Source: Rotaria macrura (lineage: Eukaryota; Rotifera; Eurotatoria; Philodinida; Philodinidae). Taken from it: a stretch of 64,000 nt of DNA. Under the pieces are notes generated by a model, which worked only from the letters and a program-made list of their open reading frames with translations, did no database searches and had not been told where the DNA came from. Location: the NCBI GenBank assembly GCA_900239685.1, contig OENT01000081.1, positions 1-64,000 of the forward strand, written 5' to 3'. Positions 1-13,324 of the stretch are shown here, one piece after another. Position 1 is the first letter of the stretch; every line of letters starts with the position of its first letter. The position numbers were made by a program, and so were the translations under genes.

Positions 1-30
1 TTATCGTATCGATTCTCATAAATTTTGCCG

Positions 31-166
31 TTCAACGCGTCAAAACAGAATTTTTCCATTTAGAGATTTAAAAAATCGTTTTCACGCGTTTATTTCTTGA
101 ATTTGTCAAGTGAACCGGGTTTTATAGCGTTGATATCATGAATTTTTCAGTTCAACGCGTCAAAAC
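31..166. repeat. Direct repeat with 120-bp spacing around an ACGCGT core
   Basis: The 18-bp string TTCAACGCGTCAAAACAG occurs at 31-48 and again at 151-168, exactly 120 bp apart, with similar flanks on both sides. Between them, at about 78-90, GTTTTCACGCGTT is close to the reverse complement of the same core, so the order is plus, minus, plus. This looks like the edge of a repeat family or a degenerate tandem array continuing left of the window. No coding potential is visible. Confidence 0.5.
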
Positions 167-404
167 AGCGTTTTACCGTTTTCGTGTCTGCCTGGGTATG
201 GTTACCATTACATATGTTTAAAGCTTGTTTTGATGACTTTCAAACATTTCCTGTTCATACCCAAACTAGAATTTCACCAAAATTTATAAATATAGAGTCC
301 TGTTAAGCACTTAGAAAACTAATTTATGACTTGAAAACAGCGTGTGAACTTAACGTTAAAACATTCGGTTGATTGATTATTCATCATCAAAAGTTTTGTT
401 TTAG

Positions 405-739
405 GCTCACCTGAATACATTGAACCATATAAAAGTGAATATGCATTTGTAATGATTACAAGCGGTATTGAAAATCGTATACGTTGTTCTATAAATGGTA
501 ATCCAACACCTACATATGCATGGATAGTAGGAGATGTGGACACATTAATTCATGAAGAAACCGTTTCTCATACACTTGAACATATTATAGAACCAAGCGA
601 AGATGATTTAATTGGAACAAATCGAACAGTAACATGTATAGCAACGAATAATCGGGGTTTTAAACGACAAGTGTTTACGCTTCAGATTGTTAAATTAATT
701 AAATTAAACGATGAACAACCGGTGGATGAAGGAATATAA
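405..739 (+). CDS. 3'-terminal exon of an immunoglobulin-domain protein (5' part outside or unrecognised)
   Basis: An open frame follows an acceptor (TTTTGTTTTAG ending at 404), enters in phase with two leading bases, and stops with TAA at 737-739. The translation has an Ig-fold signature: an early IRCSINGNPTP strand, then YAW about ten residues on, and late VTCIATNNRG, that is C...W...C with typical spacing of an I-set or C2 domain. The domain sits at roughly residues 15-95 and is followed by a short polar tail with no membrane segment. No other exons could be recognised in the 404 bases upstream, so the gene either continues left of the window or is a fragment. An in-frame ATG at 452 exists but would cut the domain. 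The partner and function are unknown; adhesion or recognition is only a family-level guess. Confidence 0.6.
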
Positions 740-3700
740 GTTAAATGCATGAATTCATACTATAATCGTAATCAAACCGTAATATAGAAATGTATCAGTA
801 TTTGCTCGTATAGTTATCAACGATATATTTCAAAATTAAGCTTGTTTTTATTATTTATTAAGGCAATTATATATACCTATTCCCCTCCTTTATTTTTACA
901 GAAATGTTTGGAGTCTTCAACTTGTCACTATTTTCCACATAAGAACTAAGACTTTCTTTAAAAAAAGGGACAATGTCATGTCCTGCATCTTGACATGCTC
1001 TTTCAAACCAGAATAAAATAAAAATTTTAGAATGAAGATGAACCGAGAACTTTTGGTTTCCAAATGAGCTATTTTTCACTCTTGTTTGGTGAACATCTCC
1101 CTTAGACATCGTGGGATAGAGCTGAAATTTTTATCACAGTCTACTCATTAGAATTTTGAACATATCCTTAAAATTTTCATGGAATTTGCATTCACCTTAG
1201 CCGCGATCAGCTTTTTAGTGTGTGTGTGGGAGGAAGGAGTGCTTAATATCACATGACAGCCTTCTTTTCCATAGACAACTACTTACACATATAAACGATT
1301 CTCAAAACTATCAGAGAAAAGCTCAAACAAATATTTTTTCATTAAAAAATGTTTTATAATAATTATTATTTTGAAGTTTTGGTAGCATGTACCAAGCTTT
1401 TTCAAATTCTATTGATTTGTACATATTTTTGCACTAGACATTTTAATATTTCTAACGAAAACAAAAGATGAAATCTCTATAAGATAACTTTACAATGCTA
1501 CATTAAAAACTAAATAAATGCAGAATTGTTGTCCCACGCGACGCTAATACGGCATCACTTCAACAAAACACTTCTTCAATCATGAGTATCCCGTATCAAT
1601 GTAGATTTCTTTATGTTTTCCAGAAAAAAACCGACTATTTTTGTATGATGCTAAAAATATCTTTTATTGCTATATCTACTGGAAGTCATTTGCTTTATTT
1701 TTACTCTATAAAGAAGAAATTCTTTGAAAGAAGATATGACTGCGTAGGTGTTCACGGGTATAAAAAATCAAATCAATTCTTAACAGATCTACTCCACACA
1801 CTCTTGACCACTTGTTGAAATTCATTTGAGCACTTTCTACTAAGTCGATTTGTATCTACTTGTCATGATAATAGAAATTTTGAAAGCTATAGCTCTTTTC
1901 TATTGCTAACAAAACAATATGAAAAAGTCTTTTTGTAGTTCATACAAACATTATTTTCATCTAATGTATTTTTTATGCCAGAAAATTTAAACATATTTAA
2001 TCAAAGATAAATATTGTATGTATAAATATTTATATATATATATACTCATGTATGAGATTTCTAAGAATTCTATAAGGATTAATTATAACATTCTATTTTA
2101 ATCTTCAATGCTTGATATAATTGATGAGTAAGCTATTGCAAAAACACATAGAGCACCACTCATAAAACTAAATGGTTCAGAGTTCACATATTGTGGCTCT
2201 AATTCGCATCCAGTGGGATCAATCTGTTTTTTTTCTCTTGACTTATTCACTTCTGTACAAAGTTTATAATTCGATCTGAAGTGTTCCATCAATGTCTCAA
2301 ACACTCGTGATGTAATAGAACACAATAATGACAAATATTCTAGATTATTTTCGATCAACAACCATAGCTTTAAAATATCTTCTCCTGAATGACAGATAAA
2401 TGTATTCATTAGAGAATATTCAAAGAACTAATTAAAAATTGAAAACTAGAGTACTCAATGAAATTAAACTCGAGAAATTTCATAGTGAAATAAGAAATCC
2501 AGGCAAAAAAAGTTAATGATGCTTCAATAAACAGATAGAAATAATAAAAACATCCTTCATATGTGAGATTGAAAATATGGTCATAAAAGGTACGTCATTT
2601 TTATCAGTTGTTTTTTTCCTGAAATTATGGATAAGAATAATATAGGCACACGTAGGATACAAATCTATATGAAAACATATTAACAGTGTACTGAAATATT
2701 TTTAACCTAGATCTGTTTTAGTTGCATGAGAACAACAGATATGCAACTATGGTGATTTTTTTTCTTCATTAGTTATAATGATACATTATTCATACTTGAA
2801 AAGATTTTGAAACTTACATCAGCCACAATTAAAAAAAGAAGTATTGCTTTTAATTTTCATATGCTTTGGAAATCGTTTTCAAGAAGAAATCTAACTCTGT
2901 AAGTATTGAATGAAATTCAAATTACAAAGCTGGTTGAAACACTTTCTCAAGAAACATAAAACGAGTAAGTGATCAACAATAAATATTTCATAATTTAAGA
3001 AAACATTGTCAATGATAAATTAACAATAACAATTATCGTCACTCTTTCACAGCATGAACATAGATAATTTAGATTAATGTACAAAATGTATCGTTAAACA
3101 AGAATATCTTCAGTTCATGCAGCGAATGAATAGATATCAAACCATCGATTATTCGTTACGATCTTCTTAACTTACTAAAACTAAGTGTTGCCCTACAGAA
3201 AAAACGACAATATACTAAAAATTCTGCATTATTGTTCTGCTTCATACAACTGACATAAAAAATGTAGGGGTCGATCTGAAGAATATCTCTACACATATTG
3301 TATATTTCACTATACTTCTCTATGAAAGAATTCTAAAGAAACTAACATAGGCCAACATTTCAGTGAGGATCAAAAGAAAAAAAAATACTAAATAGTGTAA
3401 TATTTTCTTATTAGAAGAAAAATATAACAAATTATTTGATTTCTTTAAAAAAAAATGCCCGAGTCATTCATTCATCAGCAGTGTGTAGATTGAGTAACGG
3501 AAGTTAGAAAACTATCCAAATACATTTAACTTGGTTCTGATTATCTTGATCATTTAAATTATCCTAAGAAACAAGATTCTACAATGAGATGAACTGGAAA
3601 TATCATCCCATTAGAAAGTGGGCGTAATAGTGTTTTTCAGGAAGTTCTATTATGTTTCTTATCGCCAAAAAATTGATATGAAAGAATTTTCTTTCATTCT

Positions 3701-6700
3701 ATCGAACCGATTCATCTTCAGTTTTATTGCCATGGTTTGTATCACTTTGCATGAAAACATGTAAGTATCGGTTAAAACTTGTTCATTTCGAAGCAAGGAA
3801 GACACGAGATTCAATGTTATGAACAGAAAAATGAATGATACTCTTGTTCTCTTATTTTACATCATCATCATCATCATCGAAATTACTTTTACTTGTACGT
3901 GTTAGAAATACGAAGTTTTGAGAGAAGAATTTTAACGTTCCAAAGATTCTTGTAAAATTCTACAAGATTTCCATTACACTAAATTTAAATAATTACTTAC
4001 GAAAGAAAAACAATATTCGTGTTCACATGATTTATTTTAGAATTGTAAAATGTGTCAAATATTCAATCATCTGACAAGCATGAAAGTTAATTTTTTTCAT
4101 TAGTAATCTCCCGTTCAATACAGATATAGAAACGATATTTACATTCATCTATCTGTTCGATTGTCATGATTAAGTATTCTATTTGAATCTTTGATTCCCT
4201 TGATAAATATTCAAGATTCACTATTATTGAATAATTTATGACAATAGAATACTTATTGTAGAAGATTTTTCGATGTTGTATTTATGATTTGTTTTTATAT
4301 GACACATTAAGCAATAACATAAGTTTTATTAATCTAGATATTAAAAGCTTAACATGATTACATGTTTGTAATAGCCAATGATTGTTCGGATAACCTATGA
4401 TCTAGTAATTAGAAAATCGAGTTATCATCATTATTAAACAAGCATTTTAGAAAATAAAACCTAGAATATTCAAAGTCTACTCACTGTATTGCTCTATGAA
4501 TCAATCAATCATGTATCGATGCAAATCGAGAATATTGAAATATCTTTTTCTCCTCATTATATGATACGAGCTTGTAGGACGATATACGAACTACCTCAAC
4601 GATCAGATCGGACTATGTAGCTCTGGATATTGTTTTGACTATCACTAATGTCAATTTTTTCACTAATATTCTCGATGAAAAACCACCCAGTTAACATACC
4701 AAAATTGTGAATAGAAAAGAAGAAGGATTCAACAATGTGGAAATCTTTGATCATATAACTTGTGAAGAATTCCTAAAGGCTCATCCGCTTTAACTATAGA
4801 AAACGTCTGAGTAGTAGAAAACAGTAATCAGAATAACGCGGTATGTAGTGAAGTATGAATAGTCTTTTCAACGTTAGGAAAATTGACAATTATAACACTT
4901 AAGTAGATTTTTTCTGATTCAAAAATCATAGGGAACATTCTCATAGAGAATTGATCCTATTTTTTATATACTAAATTAGACAATTGTTAAGTTCACATAT
5001 AAATTATTTGTGATTGAATGTTCAATAAGTTCATCTCACGGCGAGTTTATTACAGATGATTATTAATAACGTGTTAAAAACTATTGTCGGCAAATCTTCT
5101 CTCTAGATCTTCACGATATTCGATCAATTAATAATATTAGTTTAGTTGTGAATTATCCACATGCACACATATATACAAAGTCTTATATTTGAAACACAAT
5201 ATAAACTATTAAAATATATTGAAATACGCACATGGAAAATTGGTTTTTATCTTCTTGTGAAGATAGTAATTGCAGTTTTTTTTTATAAGAAAAGAATATG
5301 TTTTACTGTTAATGAATCAAAACTAGTTGAATTGATCTAGAATCAAACACCTTGAATCCATGTTTCTGCAGTGAATAATAAAGAATTTCCTCAGTACTCA
5401 ATAGACAAATAAAATTCTACATGAACTAATTCACATATAAGAAAACGAGTGCATGCAATAATTTTATGGAGGCGATATTAGTACAAACAGCATGAAATTT
5501 TTTCGACATTGTTACCTATAGAATATTAATGAACTAAAGATTTTTCTTTTATTATCTTCACACATCATGTAAATCTTTTTCAATCTGTTATGCGCTTTGA
5601 TAAGCAATCTGTAGTTCATTTTGTGATACTTGCCAATTAAGAAGACAATATTTCAGTTTTATTTTTCATCAAAATTAATTAGTTTTTAGTACAGATATAC
5701 ATTGAAATCATCGTATTCATCAAGATCAAGAGATTTTTGTACTTTTGAATAAGAAAAAATAACCGATAATGAAAAGTCTTATCATTAGTTCTTATTTTGT
5801 CAGTTTCTTATCTATAAAATAAATTGTTTTTTTGTTATGAATTTTTTTCCATAGTACATTAAATTTGATGTAAAGACAAACACAATAAAATTTGTAAGTA
5901 AATAAGGATTTTCTTTTAATAAAATAGTCTAGCTTTTTCTTTTTCTCGTTGAAAAAAAATTAATTTCGTTCATAATCTTTGAATATAACTGCAAAAAAGT
6001 TACATTGAGAATTCTAACAAAAAAATTAACTAACGGACAATATTTCGAATATAAATTGAGTACTTTCATTTTCTTTAGAATTAAAATGATTATCTAATAT
6101 GCCAAAGTTCAATGTAAGTGAGACTCGTATAAATTTAACACATGCTTGAGCATTAATGTACAATTAACATTTTAATAAGGAAGATATTAGATTCTCTTTT
6201 TTTATTTATTTCTGATGAATCTAATAATATTTATAATTTATCTGAAGAGAAAGAAACGGACTATGTTAAAGGAGAAAAATATTTCCTAATAACATGAAAA
6301 CATACTCATCCGCTGTTTTGTCTTAGGTTGTTTGCACCATAATTAATGACAACATTCGTATATTCTACTTATCCTAATCGCGAGAATATCACGCTCCATT
6401 TCAAGAAATTTTCTGTGCAACGCTGTTTAAAATCATATGGGTATTATTAAATGTAATCTTGAAAACTTTCGAAAGAATAGAAGACTACTAAGGTTTTCCG
6501 ATGTATAAGAATGATTTTAAATAATGTTTTTCCACGAGGTATATTAGTACACTGACATTTTCTCTTTTGCGGAAAGCAGATTCATAGTTTAGAAACTTTG
6601 TGGTGATAGTATGCATCGTTCTTTCTTTGTTTTTGAGTTACAATAATGAGACTTTTCACATAAAGCTATTGGCAACAAACAAGCTTCTTCACATGGAGTG

Positions 6701-7506
6701 GTAAATCTCATTGATAACGAAAAATATATTCATTTTTATCAACAAGAATATTTCTCTAATAGATTTCTAGTCATTTTCTCACTACGAAACGATAATTATT
6801 TGATGATTAATCGAAAAATCTAGAGTACTTCAGCTTTCCGGCTCTTTGTTCTTGTTGCATTGAATGGAATTCTACTACAGGGATAGAAGTTGTTGTTCAT
6901 GTAGATAATCGGAAAATTCTAGTGATGATTCTAAAATCTACTACATAAAAAAATATGATGCATCGCTTCAGCTTCCTAGGACTATAAAAATTTTATAGAA
7001 TTTTTTATTCGAAACTATTTCTTATTTGAGTCAAATAAGTCGAAGTTTCATAATCAAGTATCTTCTGTAATCGTAAGTTGTCATAGAGGGATTCAGTAAA
7101 AATTTAGCTGTTCTATGTAATGGTGTTGGTTAAATCCAACGAGTCTAGATTATTCTATCATTCATTGATATATATTGAATAACTAAGGTTTCGATCAGTA
7201 AAACGATGCCATGTCAGAAACGATGTTTTTGTAAGTGGCTATGCAGTTGATCTGTAATCATTCGTGTGTCATTTTCTTTTACATTGTGTTCTTTTTGAAG
7301 AATATCGATGGATACCGTTCATGGGATCTTGTCGATCTTTCTCTACACAATGGTACATACAAGAGCATAATTGATTTTTCAGTAACTTTTGAGTTTTCTA
7401 AACCAAATTAAGATATTGAAGAAATCTAGAGTCCTGTTCGATGTTCGTGATCATAAATCAAATTAAACATACAAAATTTGTAGATTGATTTTTTTCGATT
7501 AATTAG
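740..7506. other. Gene-poor AT-rich intergenic stretch
   Basis: About 6.8 kb without a supported gene. Open frames are short and scattered. A CAT trinucleotide run lies near 3862-3880. One weak exon candidate on the minus strand (2098-2409) is listed separately. I see no RNA gene, transposon coding region or clear long repeat here. Confidence 0.5.
2098..2409 (-). CDS. Weak candidate exon, unknown protein with a hydrophobic C-terminus
   Basis: This 103-codon open frame is the longest in a 7-kb gene-poor region. It has five cysteines, helix-like leucine-rich stretches in the first half, and a C-terminal hydrophobic segment (GALCVFAIAYSSII) followed by SSIED, which could be a membrane or GPI-signal-like tail. 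Just upstream on its strand lies a pyrimidine-rich stretch ending in AATTAG that could be an acceptor, which would make this a last exon. No convincing upstream exon or signal peptide was found and no family is recognised. It may be a chance frame. Confidence 0.22.
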   Translation of the reverse strand: MNTFICHSGEDILKLWLLIENNLEYLSLLCSITSRVFETLMEHFRSNYKLCTEVNKSREKKQIDPTGCELEPQYVNSEPFSFMSGALCVFAIAYSSIISSIED

Positions 7507-8808
7507 ATGGCACGTGGTGGTATGAGTTATCAATTGAAATTTGTTCGTCTAATAATCGTAATCGTTAATGTGATACTTTTTGTAAGTTAAATGGTTCGAT
7601 TATTTTGATTTTAATTTTAAAAGAATACTTTTTATCTAGTTGATTGGTGCAACATTAGTAGGTGAAGGTATAGATCTTCTAATTAGAGGACGTCTACAAA
7701 ATTTCACTGAATTCATACCAAGTACTCAAAGTGAGTTACTAATTGAATAGAAAAAAAATTATTGTGATCTCATGCATATATTATTTTTCTAGATACAGAT
7801 AATATGGCAAGTATTATTTCATCTGATGAAATTCTGTACTTAGTCATGATTCTACCCGGTTTTATACTTCTATCGATTGGATTTTTCGGTTGTTCTGGTG
7901 CAATAACTCAAATAGAATTTCTATTGTTTTGTGTAAGTACGAACAGATTATGTTTAGATGTACGCATATAATGTCTACTTTTTATTGTTTTAGTATGCTT
8001 TTACTGTAGGAATTAATTTACTATTTCAAACGATATTTATTATTCATTTGCTGGTATTTCCATCTGCACTTGAACAAAAATTTATACTTACAATGCGTCA
8101 ATTAATTAAAGAAAAATATGGAGGACCACTTGAAAAAAGATTTCAACTAACATCACATCTATGGGATTTAATTATGTATCATGTAAGTACATGTTGTTTC
8201 TTGATTTTAATGAGTACGAAATTAAATTAGTTTTATCTTTTTTCGTAAAGTTAAAGTGTTGTGGTATAGAAAATAAACATGAATTTGATGCTACTACAAA
8301 TTGGAATCGAACAAATCCATGGTGGAATAATTCAATGTCAATTGAAGATAGAAAGTTCAAATATCCACTAACATGTTGTTCAGTAAATAACATTTCGAGT
8401 AAAGATTGGCAAAAATTTCAGAAAACTATAATATGTGCTACTCGTGGAATTGATACGTATGAAATCGTGAGTTATGAAGGATTGATGAAGTTGAAACGTA
8501 TTCTTTCGTGTATCTATTGAATTCTTAGGGTTGCTACAAAAAATTAGTCGAAGTCTTTCGTTCACATCAAGGTGTAATTTTCTTAACGGCTTTATCTATA
8601 GTTATCATTGAGGTACCATGAATTGATATATAACAAAAATATTCTGTGACATATTTGTTTCTATATTTAGATGACGGCTTTAATGTATGTATTAGTTATT
8701 TATAGTCGAAATCAAAAGAGTAGACTACATAACATCATCGAAGGATTACCACCACCATATCCTACAAGAACACGAAGGAACAATGCAAATTTATATTTTC
8801 AGATTTAG
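7507..8808 (+). CDS. Tetraspanin
   Basis: Seven exons: 7507-7581, 7640-7730, 7793-7932, 7994-8182, 8251-8466, 8529-8612 and 8671-8808, joined in consistent phase to give 310 aa. Four membrane segments are clear: TM1 near residues 8-35 (RLIIVIVNVILF), TM2 in exon 3 (LVMILPGFILLSIGFFGCSG), TM3 across exons 3-4, and TM4 in exons 6-7 (VIFLTALSIVIIEM). The large extracellular loop lies between TM3 and TM4 and holds the diagnostic CCG, then LTCC, ICAT and GCY, six cysteines as in a three-disulfide tetraspanin loop. The C-tail is short and basic with PPPYP. Tetraspanins organise partner proteins in plasma-membrane microdomains; the partner here cannot be told. The start is the first ATG, directly after a TTAATTAG acceptor-like site. 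Confidence 0.92.
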
Positions 8809-8848
8809 GATTGAATTGTATTGATCAAACATTTATTTTTCTAAAATG

Positions 8849-8854
8849 AATAAA
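8849..8854 (+). terminator. Polyadenylation signal AATAAA of the tetraspanin gene
   Basis: An AATAAA hexamer lies 41 bp after the stop codon, the usual distance for a short 3' UTR. This is a motif match only. Confidence 0.5.
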
Positions 8855-11789
8855 AATAAGAATTCTCAAAATGTACATGTGAGTTTCTTCCCATCATATG
8901 ACAACAGTAATGTTATCGATCACTATTGAATGGATCTATATTGCTCATAACGTGCGAAAAATAGAAGGCAAGTAGAATGGTTCGAATAATTAAATCGACC
9001 GATTTGAAGATCATTTAAATCATGCTATGTACGATGTATACTAGATATAATAGACGAGAAAGATGTTAAATTTATATCGTCACCATTCTTTTGTCCTCTT
9101 AAAAAGTTAGATAAACTTTGTTGGATGATGTCAACTGGCAAGAGTTTGCTAGACGATTTAAATTGATAAATACTGGTTCTTAACATTGAGTCAGTGATCA
9201 AGAGTGTCGAGAATTTTCAAACTCTTTAGTTTGTGTGCGGCCCATTTTCTAGTTTGTCTGTATGTCAAGTGTTGTTAGAAAAGAAACTCACACCATTCCA
9301 GTTGTGTTTGATATTATATGTGTAGTATGAGAAGAAAGTCCACAAGTTTATAGCACCTTTTAGATTTCGATAATATCTCTACTTGTAAAAAATCCTATAC
9401 TTCGAAGAATTGAATTGTTAAAATGGCATAAGCTGATGTTTCTTAATCTTTGCGTTCAATACGACAACGAAAATTCGATGATTTTCAGAAAATCAGACGT
9501 CATTGCGCACAATGTATACCCAGATAGATGAAATTCTATATTCACACTAGTTATAAATGATGAAAATTTTCAATGATTATAGTCACCAAAAAACAAAAAC
9601 ATGAAAGAAGTCGACATATATTCAAACTTGATTGGTTCTAAGATAATTCGAAGATTATCGAAGGTATTCAAGTGACGATTAAGAAATCATCTTATTGATT
9701 GCAATAATTTGGACTGGTTGCATTATTTTCATAATCATGCTTCATATACGAAAATGAAATCGAACTATCGTTTTCGAACTTCACTCTACGATATAGATTT
9801 AATCAATGGCTATTCTGTTTCGTCAGTCAATAACTATAAATTGCATAGAGTAAAGAAACATTGTAGAACATACTCATGATCTCTTCGTGTAAAATTCTTT
9901 TAAGTTAAAAGAAGTCAATGGATTATATGAGCTAATCAAAATAACCCACATATCATTTGACAACATCAATAAGGTGTCCGATAATTTGGAGATTCTATGT
10001 ACACTACTTGAGTGTGGCTTCATGCATTTGTACATATGATTTTCTTGCTTCATACTTATTCATGAAAATATAAGATCGTAGTTTTGATCTGTTGTCAACA
10101 TCGTAATACGATCGTATAAAACGTGGCAAGGATATTTACAAACATATGTAGAACCTGTTTCTTCCGTCATGGAAATGTGTAGCATTTATATAATTTGTAT
10201 TACATCCAATGGTATACTATATCAAAATACAAGAGAATCAATACAAGTCATGTATTATTATATGGTCAACTATGTTCTTTTTTGTCACAGAAAGAATAGT
10301 TTCTTTCGAATGCGAAAAAACAGCGGAATCTCAATTTGTTTTATCGTGAAAATTTTTAAACTGGTTCGGTGGCGAAAAGTATATGCGTATGATTGGAACT
10401 ACTAACTCGCCTATCACTGGCGTACAATACAATTCGGTGAACATTATTACTACTAGGGTAGCTAATGGTCTACCTCGGCTCTCAAATAATGATCTACTAG
10501 TGCCAATCCTTCGGATCCTTACCAGAAGTTTGTTGAATATGCAATTTAAGAATTTTAATGGATTTAAGACTATTTGAAAAATAAAACTGGCGAATCACAA
10601 ACTTTGCATGCATTGTATTCATAGAGTAAGTAAAATCTTAATTCTGTTGGTCAATCATCTTGAAAAGTAACTATTGATTTTCCATTTTACATCTTTCATA
10701 ATAGTTTAATGAGTTTATAGACCAAATAACTAAACTTAACACATTAGTTTCAAAGCGACCATCATAATGATATTTGCTTGTCACGATTGGATAACCTTCA
10801 ATAAACTCAGTCTAGTACTGTGAAGAAACGGTTCATTTGAAATAGTGTGTCGATTTCTTTCGGTTTTAAAGAAGCATAACAAGATTGTCGACGCAGAACA
10901 TTGATGATGCATCGACTGTCTACGTTATGGAAGTAATTCAAGGAAATTATTCTATAGATTGACGATAGTCTACTGTTGCATAGTGAATTATGAATTACAG
11001 GGAATAAGTTATTTTAAAAATAGAAACAAGCTTATTGAACAACTTGTGCAAGTTATCGAACGTTAGAAATAGTAGAAAGAAACAACCAAAGGAAATTTGA
11101 ATAAGCCTTGAAAGAATGTATGGTACTGTATTTTTAATTATATGTCTTTATACTCATGGTAAATCTATAACATATATACATAACTTCATTGCTGATGACA
11201 TGGCATCAATAAATTGTCTCACAAGAAACTTTTGCTTCACCAAATTGATTTTATATACTCGACGTACAAAGAAACCCTCAGAGGTTCTTGCTTATTTTTT
11301 TTTTCTTCTTAAATATTCAAGCCATCCAGATGATAAACGAGAAAAAAGAACTGTGAAAAAAAATGTCTTGTTCATTAAACATGAGATCATCTGATCTTAC
11401 ATAATGTTGCAAAGACAATAATATTAGAATGCGACGAAATGTATCTAATAAATAAATGTTACAACTAACTGAAAAATGAATCATGCAGTTTAAATGTTGT
11501 ATTTAAAAAGGAACAAAAAAGCAGACATATATTACCTAAATCATCCTTATGAATGAAAAAGAATAGGTAACTATCGAACATCTGCAGTGTCGCATTTTTT
11601 CTCTTTCCTGTCGTCTTCGATTTTTTTTTATCGCCTCATTCACAACATCATGTATGTCCTTCACAAGACTATGAAAGACGCACGTACATGTTATTTCATT
11701 ATAATATAAAGACTTCGATACCATTTTCAGTGTATATGTATGTGTTCGATTTCAGATCAAAATTTCTATATGATTTATTTGAGAATATA
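8855..11789. other. Intergenic, no supported gene
   Basis: Only short chance-like frames occur. A patch at about 10340-10570 is less AT-rich than its surroundings and holds two overlapping 60-80 codon frames, but none has a recognisable domain. A pyrimidine-rich acceptor (GTGTTCGATTTCAG) ends near 11756, 33 bp before the next gene's ATG, and probably belongs to that gene's 5' UTR. Confidence 0.4.
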
Positions 11790-13307
11790 ATGCTATATAT
11801 TCTTGTTCTTAATCTCATTATTTCTGGTTTATGGTGTCAAGACATTGAACGAATAATCGTGCAAGAAGGACAACCATTTTCATTCGATTGTCAACATGAT
11901 GAATCAGTTTTATTTGGTAGACGATTGAATCAATGGTTAGAAATTCAAGAAGACAATGAATATTATTTAAATTTAAATTTAAAATTTAACTATTTAACAC
12001 AAGATAATATTTTACGTGTAACATCGAATGCAGCTGAAGCAAAACATGTTGGATATTATACTTGTCAAAAATCGACAAGGACACGTGCAACTAAATATAT
12101 TGTTTATCAAATAATACTTGCTGGTATATAAAGTTATTTTGAGTTTATTTTCATTGGAATGTAATCTTTCGATTTTGTATTTTGAGATGTACAATCGTTC
12201 TATTGGAATTACATATGTCAAGGTCCAATAGGCTCTTGTGAACGTTGGGATGATGTCGTCGATGTACATTTAAGTCGATTCGAAGTTGCTGATAATACAA
12301 ATATGGAATTATTTTGTTGTGCATCTGTGACAGGTTATAAAAGTATAAATATACATATGAATCGAATTGGAGATAACCTTGGTGGTATAGAAGTAAATAA
12401 AAAAGAGGAACTCGATGGTTCATTAGTTGTTTGTGCTCATCAACGTACAGTACTGAGACGCACATCCATGTTCAATCAACAAATACTAACATGTGAATTA
12501 CTAACGGATAATCGACATCATTCAGTACTTTCCAGTGTTATTACAGTCAAAGGTTAATATGATGATATGTAGATGAAACTAAATATTAAAAAAATATTTT
12601 CTTGGTGTAAATTCTATTAGATCCGATTGTATCCGATCCATCGATGAATTATAATTCAAATGTTGGAGAAAGTCGAAATAGTAATTATTTCAATGGACAT
12701 CGAATATTTGAAATTCGATCTAGAAGAAAACTATCGATCGGTGTGAGCTTTCTATTAATATATATATATATATATAAGATAAATTTAATGCAAATATTGA
12801 TTTAGGAATCAAAGTTGCAATTATTAGTGGTTCTATTATTACGGCTGTTTTTCTACTAGGATTATCTATATGTTGTATGATTTTTATATGTCGTAAGAAG
12901 AATGGTATTCATATCAAATATTAATTCTTTTGTAAAATTAGTAAAACCGTTTTTTTTTGTCTGAATTTCATTTTAGTTCAATCAGAGTAAGTTGAATATA
13001 ACGCAGTAATTCTATGACGATTTATTCTTTTATTTTTTCTCTCGATTTATTCAAGTTTAAAAACGAATAGTATGTAAGATATTAATAGAGTTGATAAGTT
13101 GTTGAAATGTTTTAATTTAGATTCAAGAAAATATTCACCTGTTAAAACTGTCGAACATCCAAGATATAAGAATCAAACCATTGAAAAGGGTAAATTAGGT
13201 ATTAGCGAATTGTCAACTATTTAATAAGAGAATTTTTAGATATGGAACCTGTTTATGAAGAACCAACGCCATTGTCTACAACGACGCCCGTATATATTCG
13301 ATGTTAG
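11790..13307 (+). CDS. Single-pass membrane receptor with two Ig-like domains
   Basis: Six exons: 11790-12123, 12232-12552, 12621-12740, 12806-12904, 13121-13189 and 13240-13307, with consistent phase. A signal peptide (YILVLNLIISGLWC) starts the protein. The first Ig-like domain has FDCQH, a central NQWLEI and GYYTCQKS, the canonical C...W...YxC frame of a V-type fold. The second has CERWDD, LFCCASVTG, VVCAHQ and ILTCELL and is less standard. A Ser/Asn-rich stalk follows, then a transmembrane helix in exon 4 (VAIISGSIITAVFLLGLSIC) with the stop-transfer sequence CRKKN. The cytoplasmic tail is about 50 residues and carries PVYEEPTP, a possible SH2-type docking tyrosine (inference). A role in adhesion or recognition is likely by family; the ligand is unknown. 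Confidence 0.85.
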
Positions 13308-13318
13308 ACATTGCAGAT

Positions 13319-13324
13319 AATAAA
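13319..13324 (+). terminator. Polyadenylation signal AATAAA of the Ig receptor gene
   Basis: AATAAA begins 12 bp after the stop codon. A further ATAAATG follows near 13440. Motif match only. Confidence 0.4.

Noticed and set aside
10169..10577. Two overlapping 60-80 codon frames in a less AT-rich patch
   Set aside because: No recognisable domain, no splice context and no conserved composition; kept only as a remark on the intergenic stretch.
11116..11394. 92-codon frame with signal-peptide-like start
   Set aside because: No domain and low-complexity ending; the Ig receptor downstream has its own signal peptide, so this exon is not needed.
12976..12990. Possible 10-bp micro-exon in the Ig receptor tail
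   Set aside because: Including it breaks the reading frame, whereas skipping it joins 12904 to 13121 in phase.
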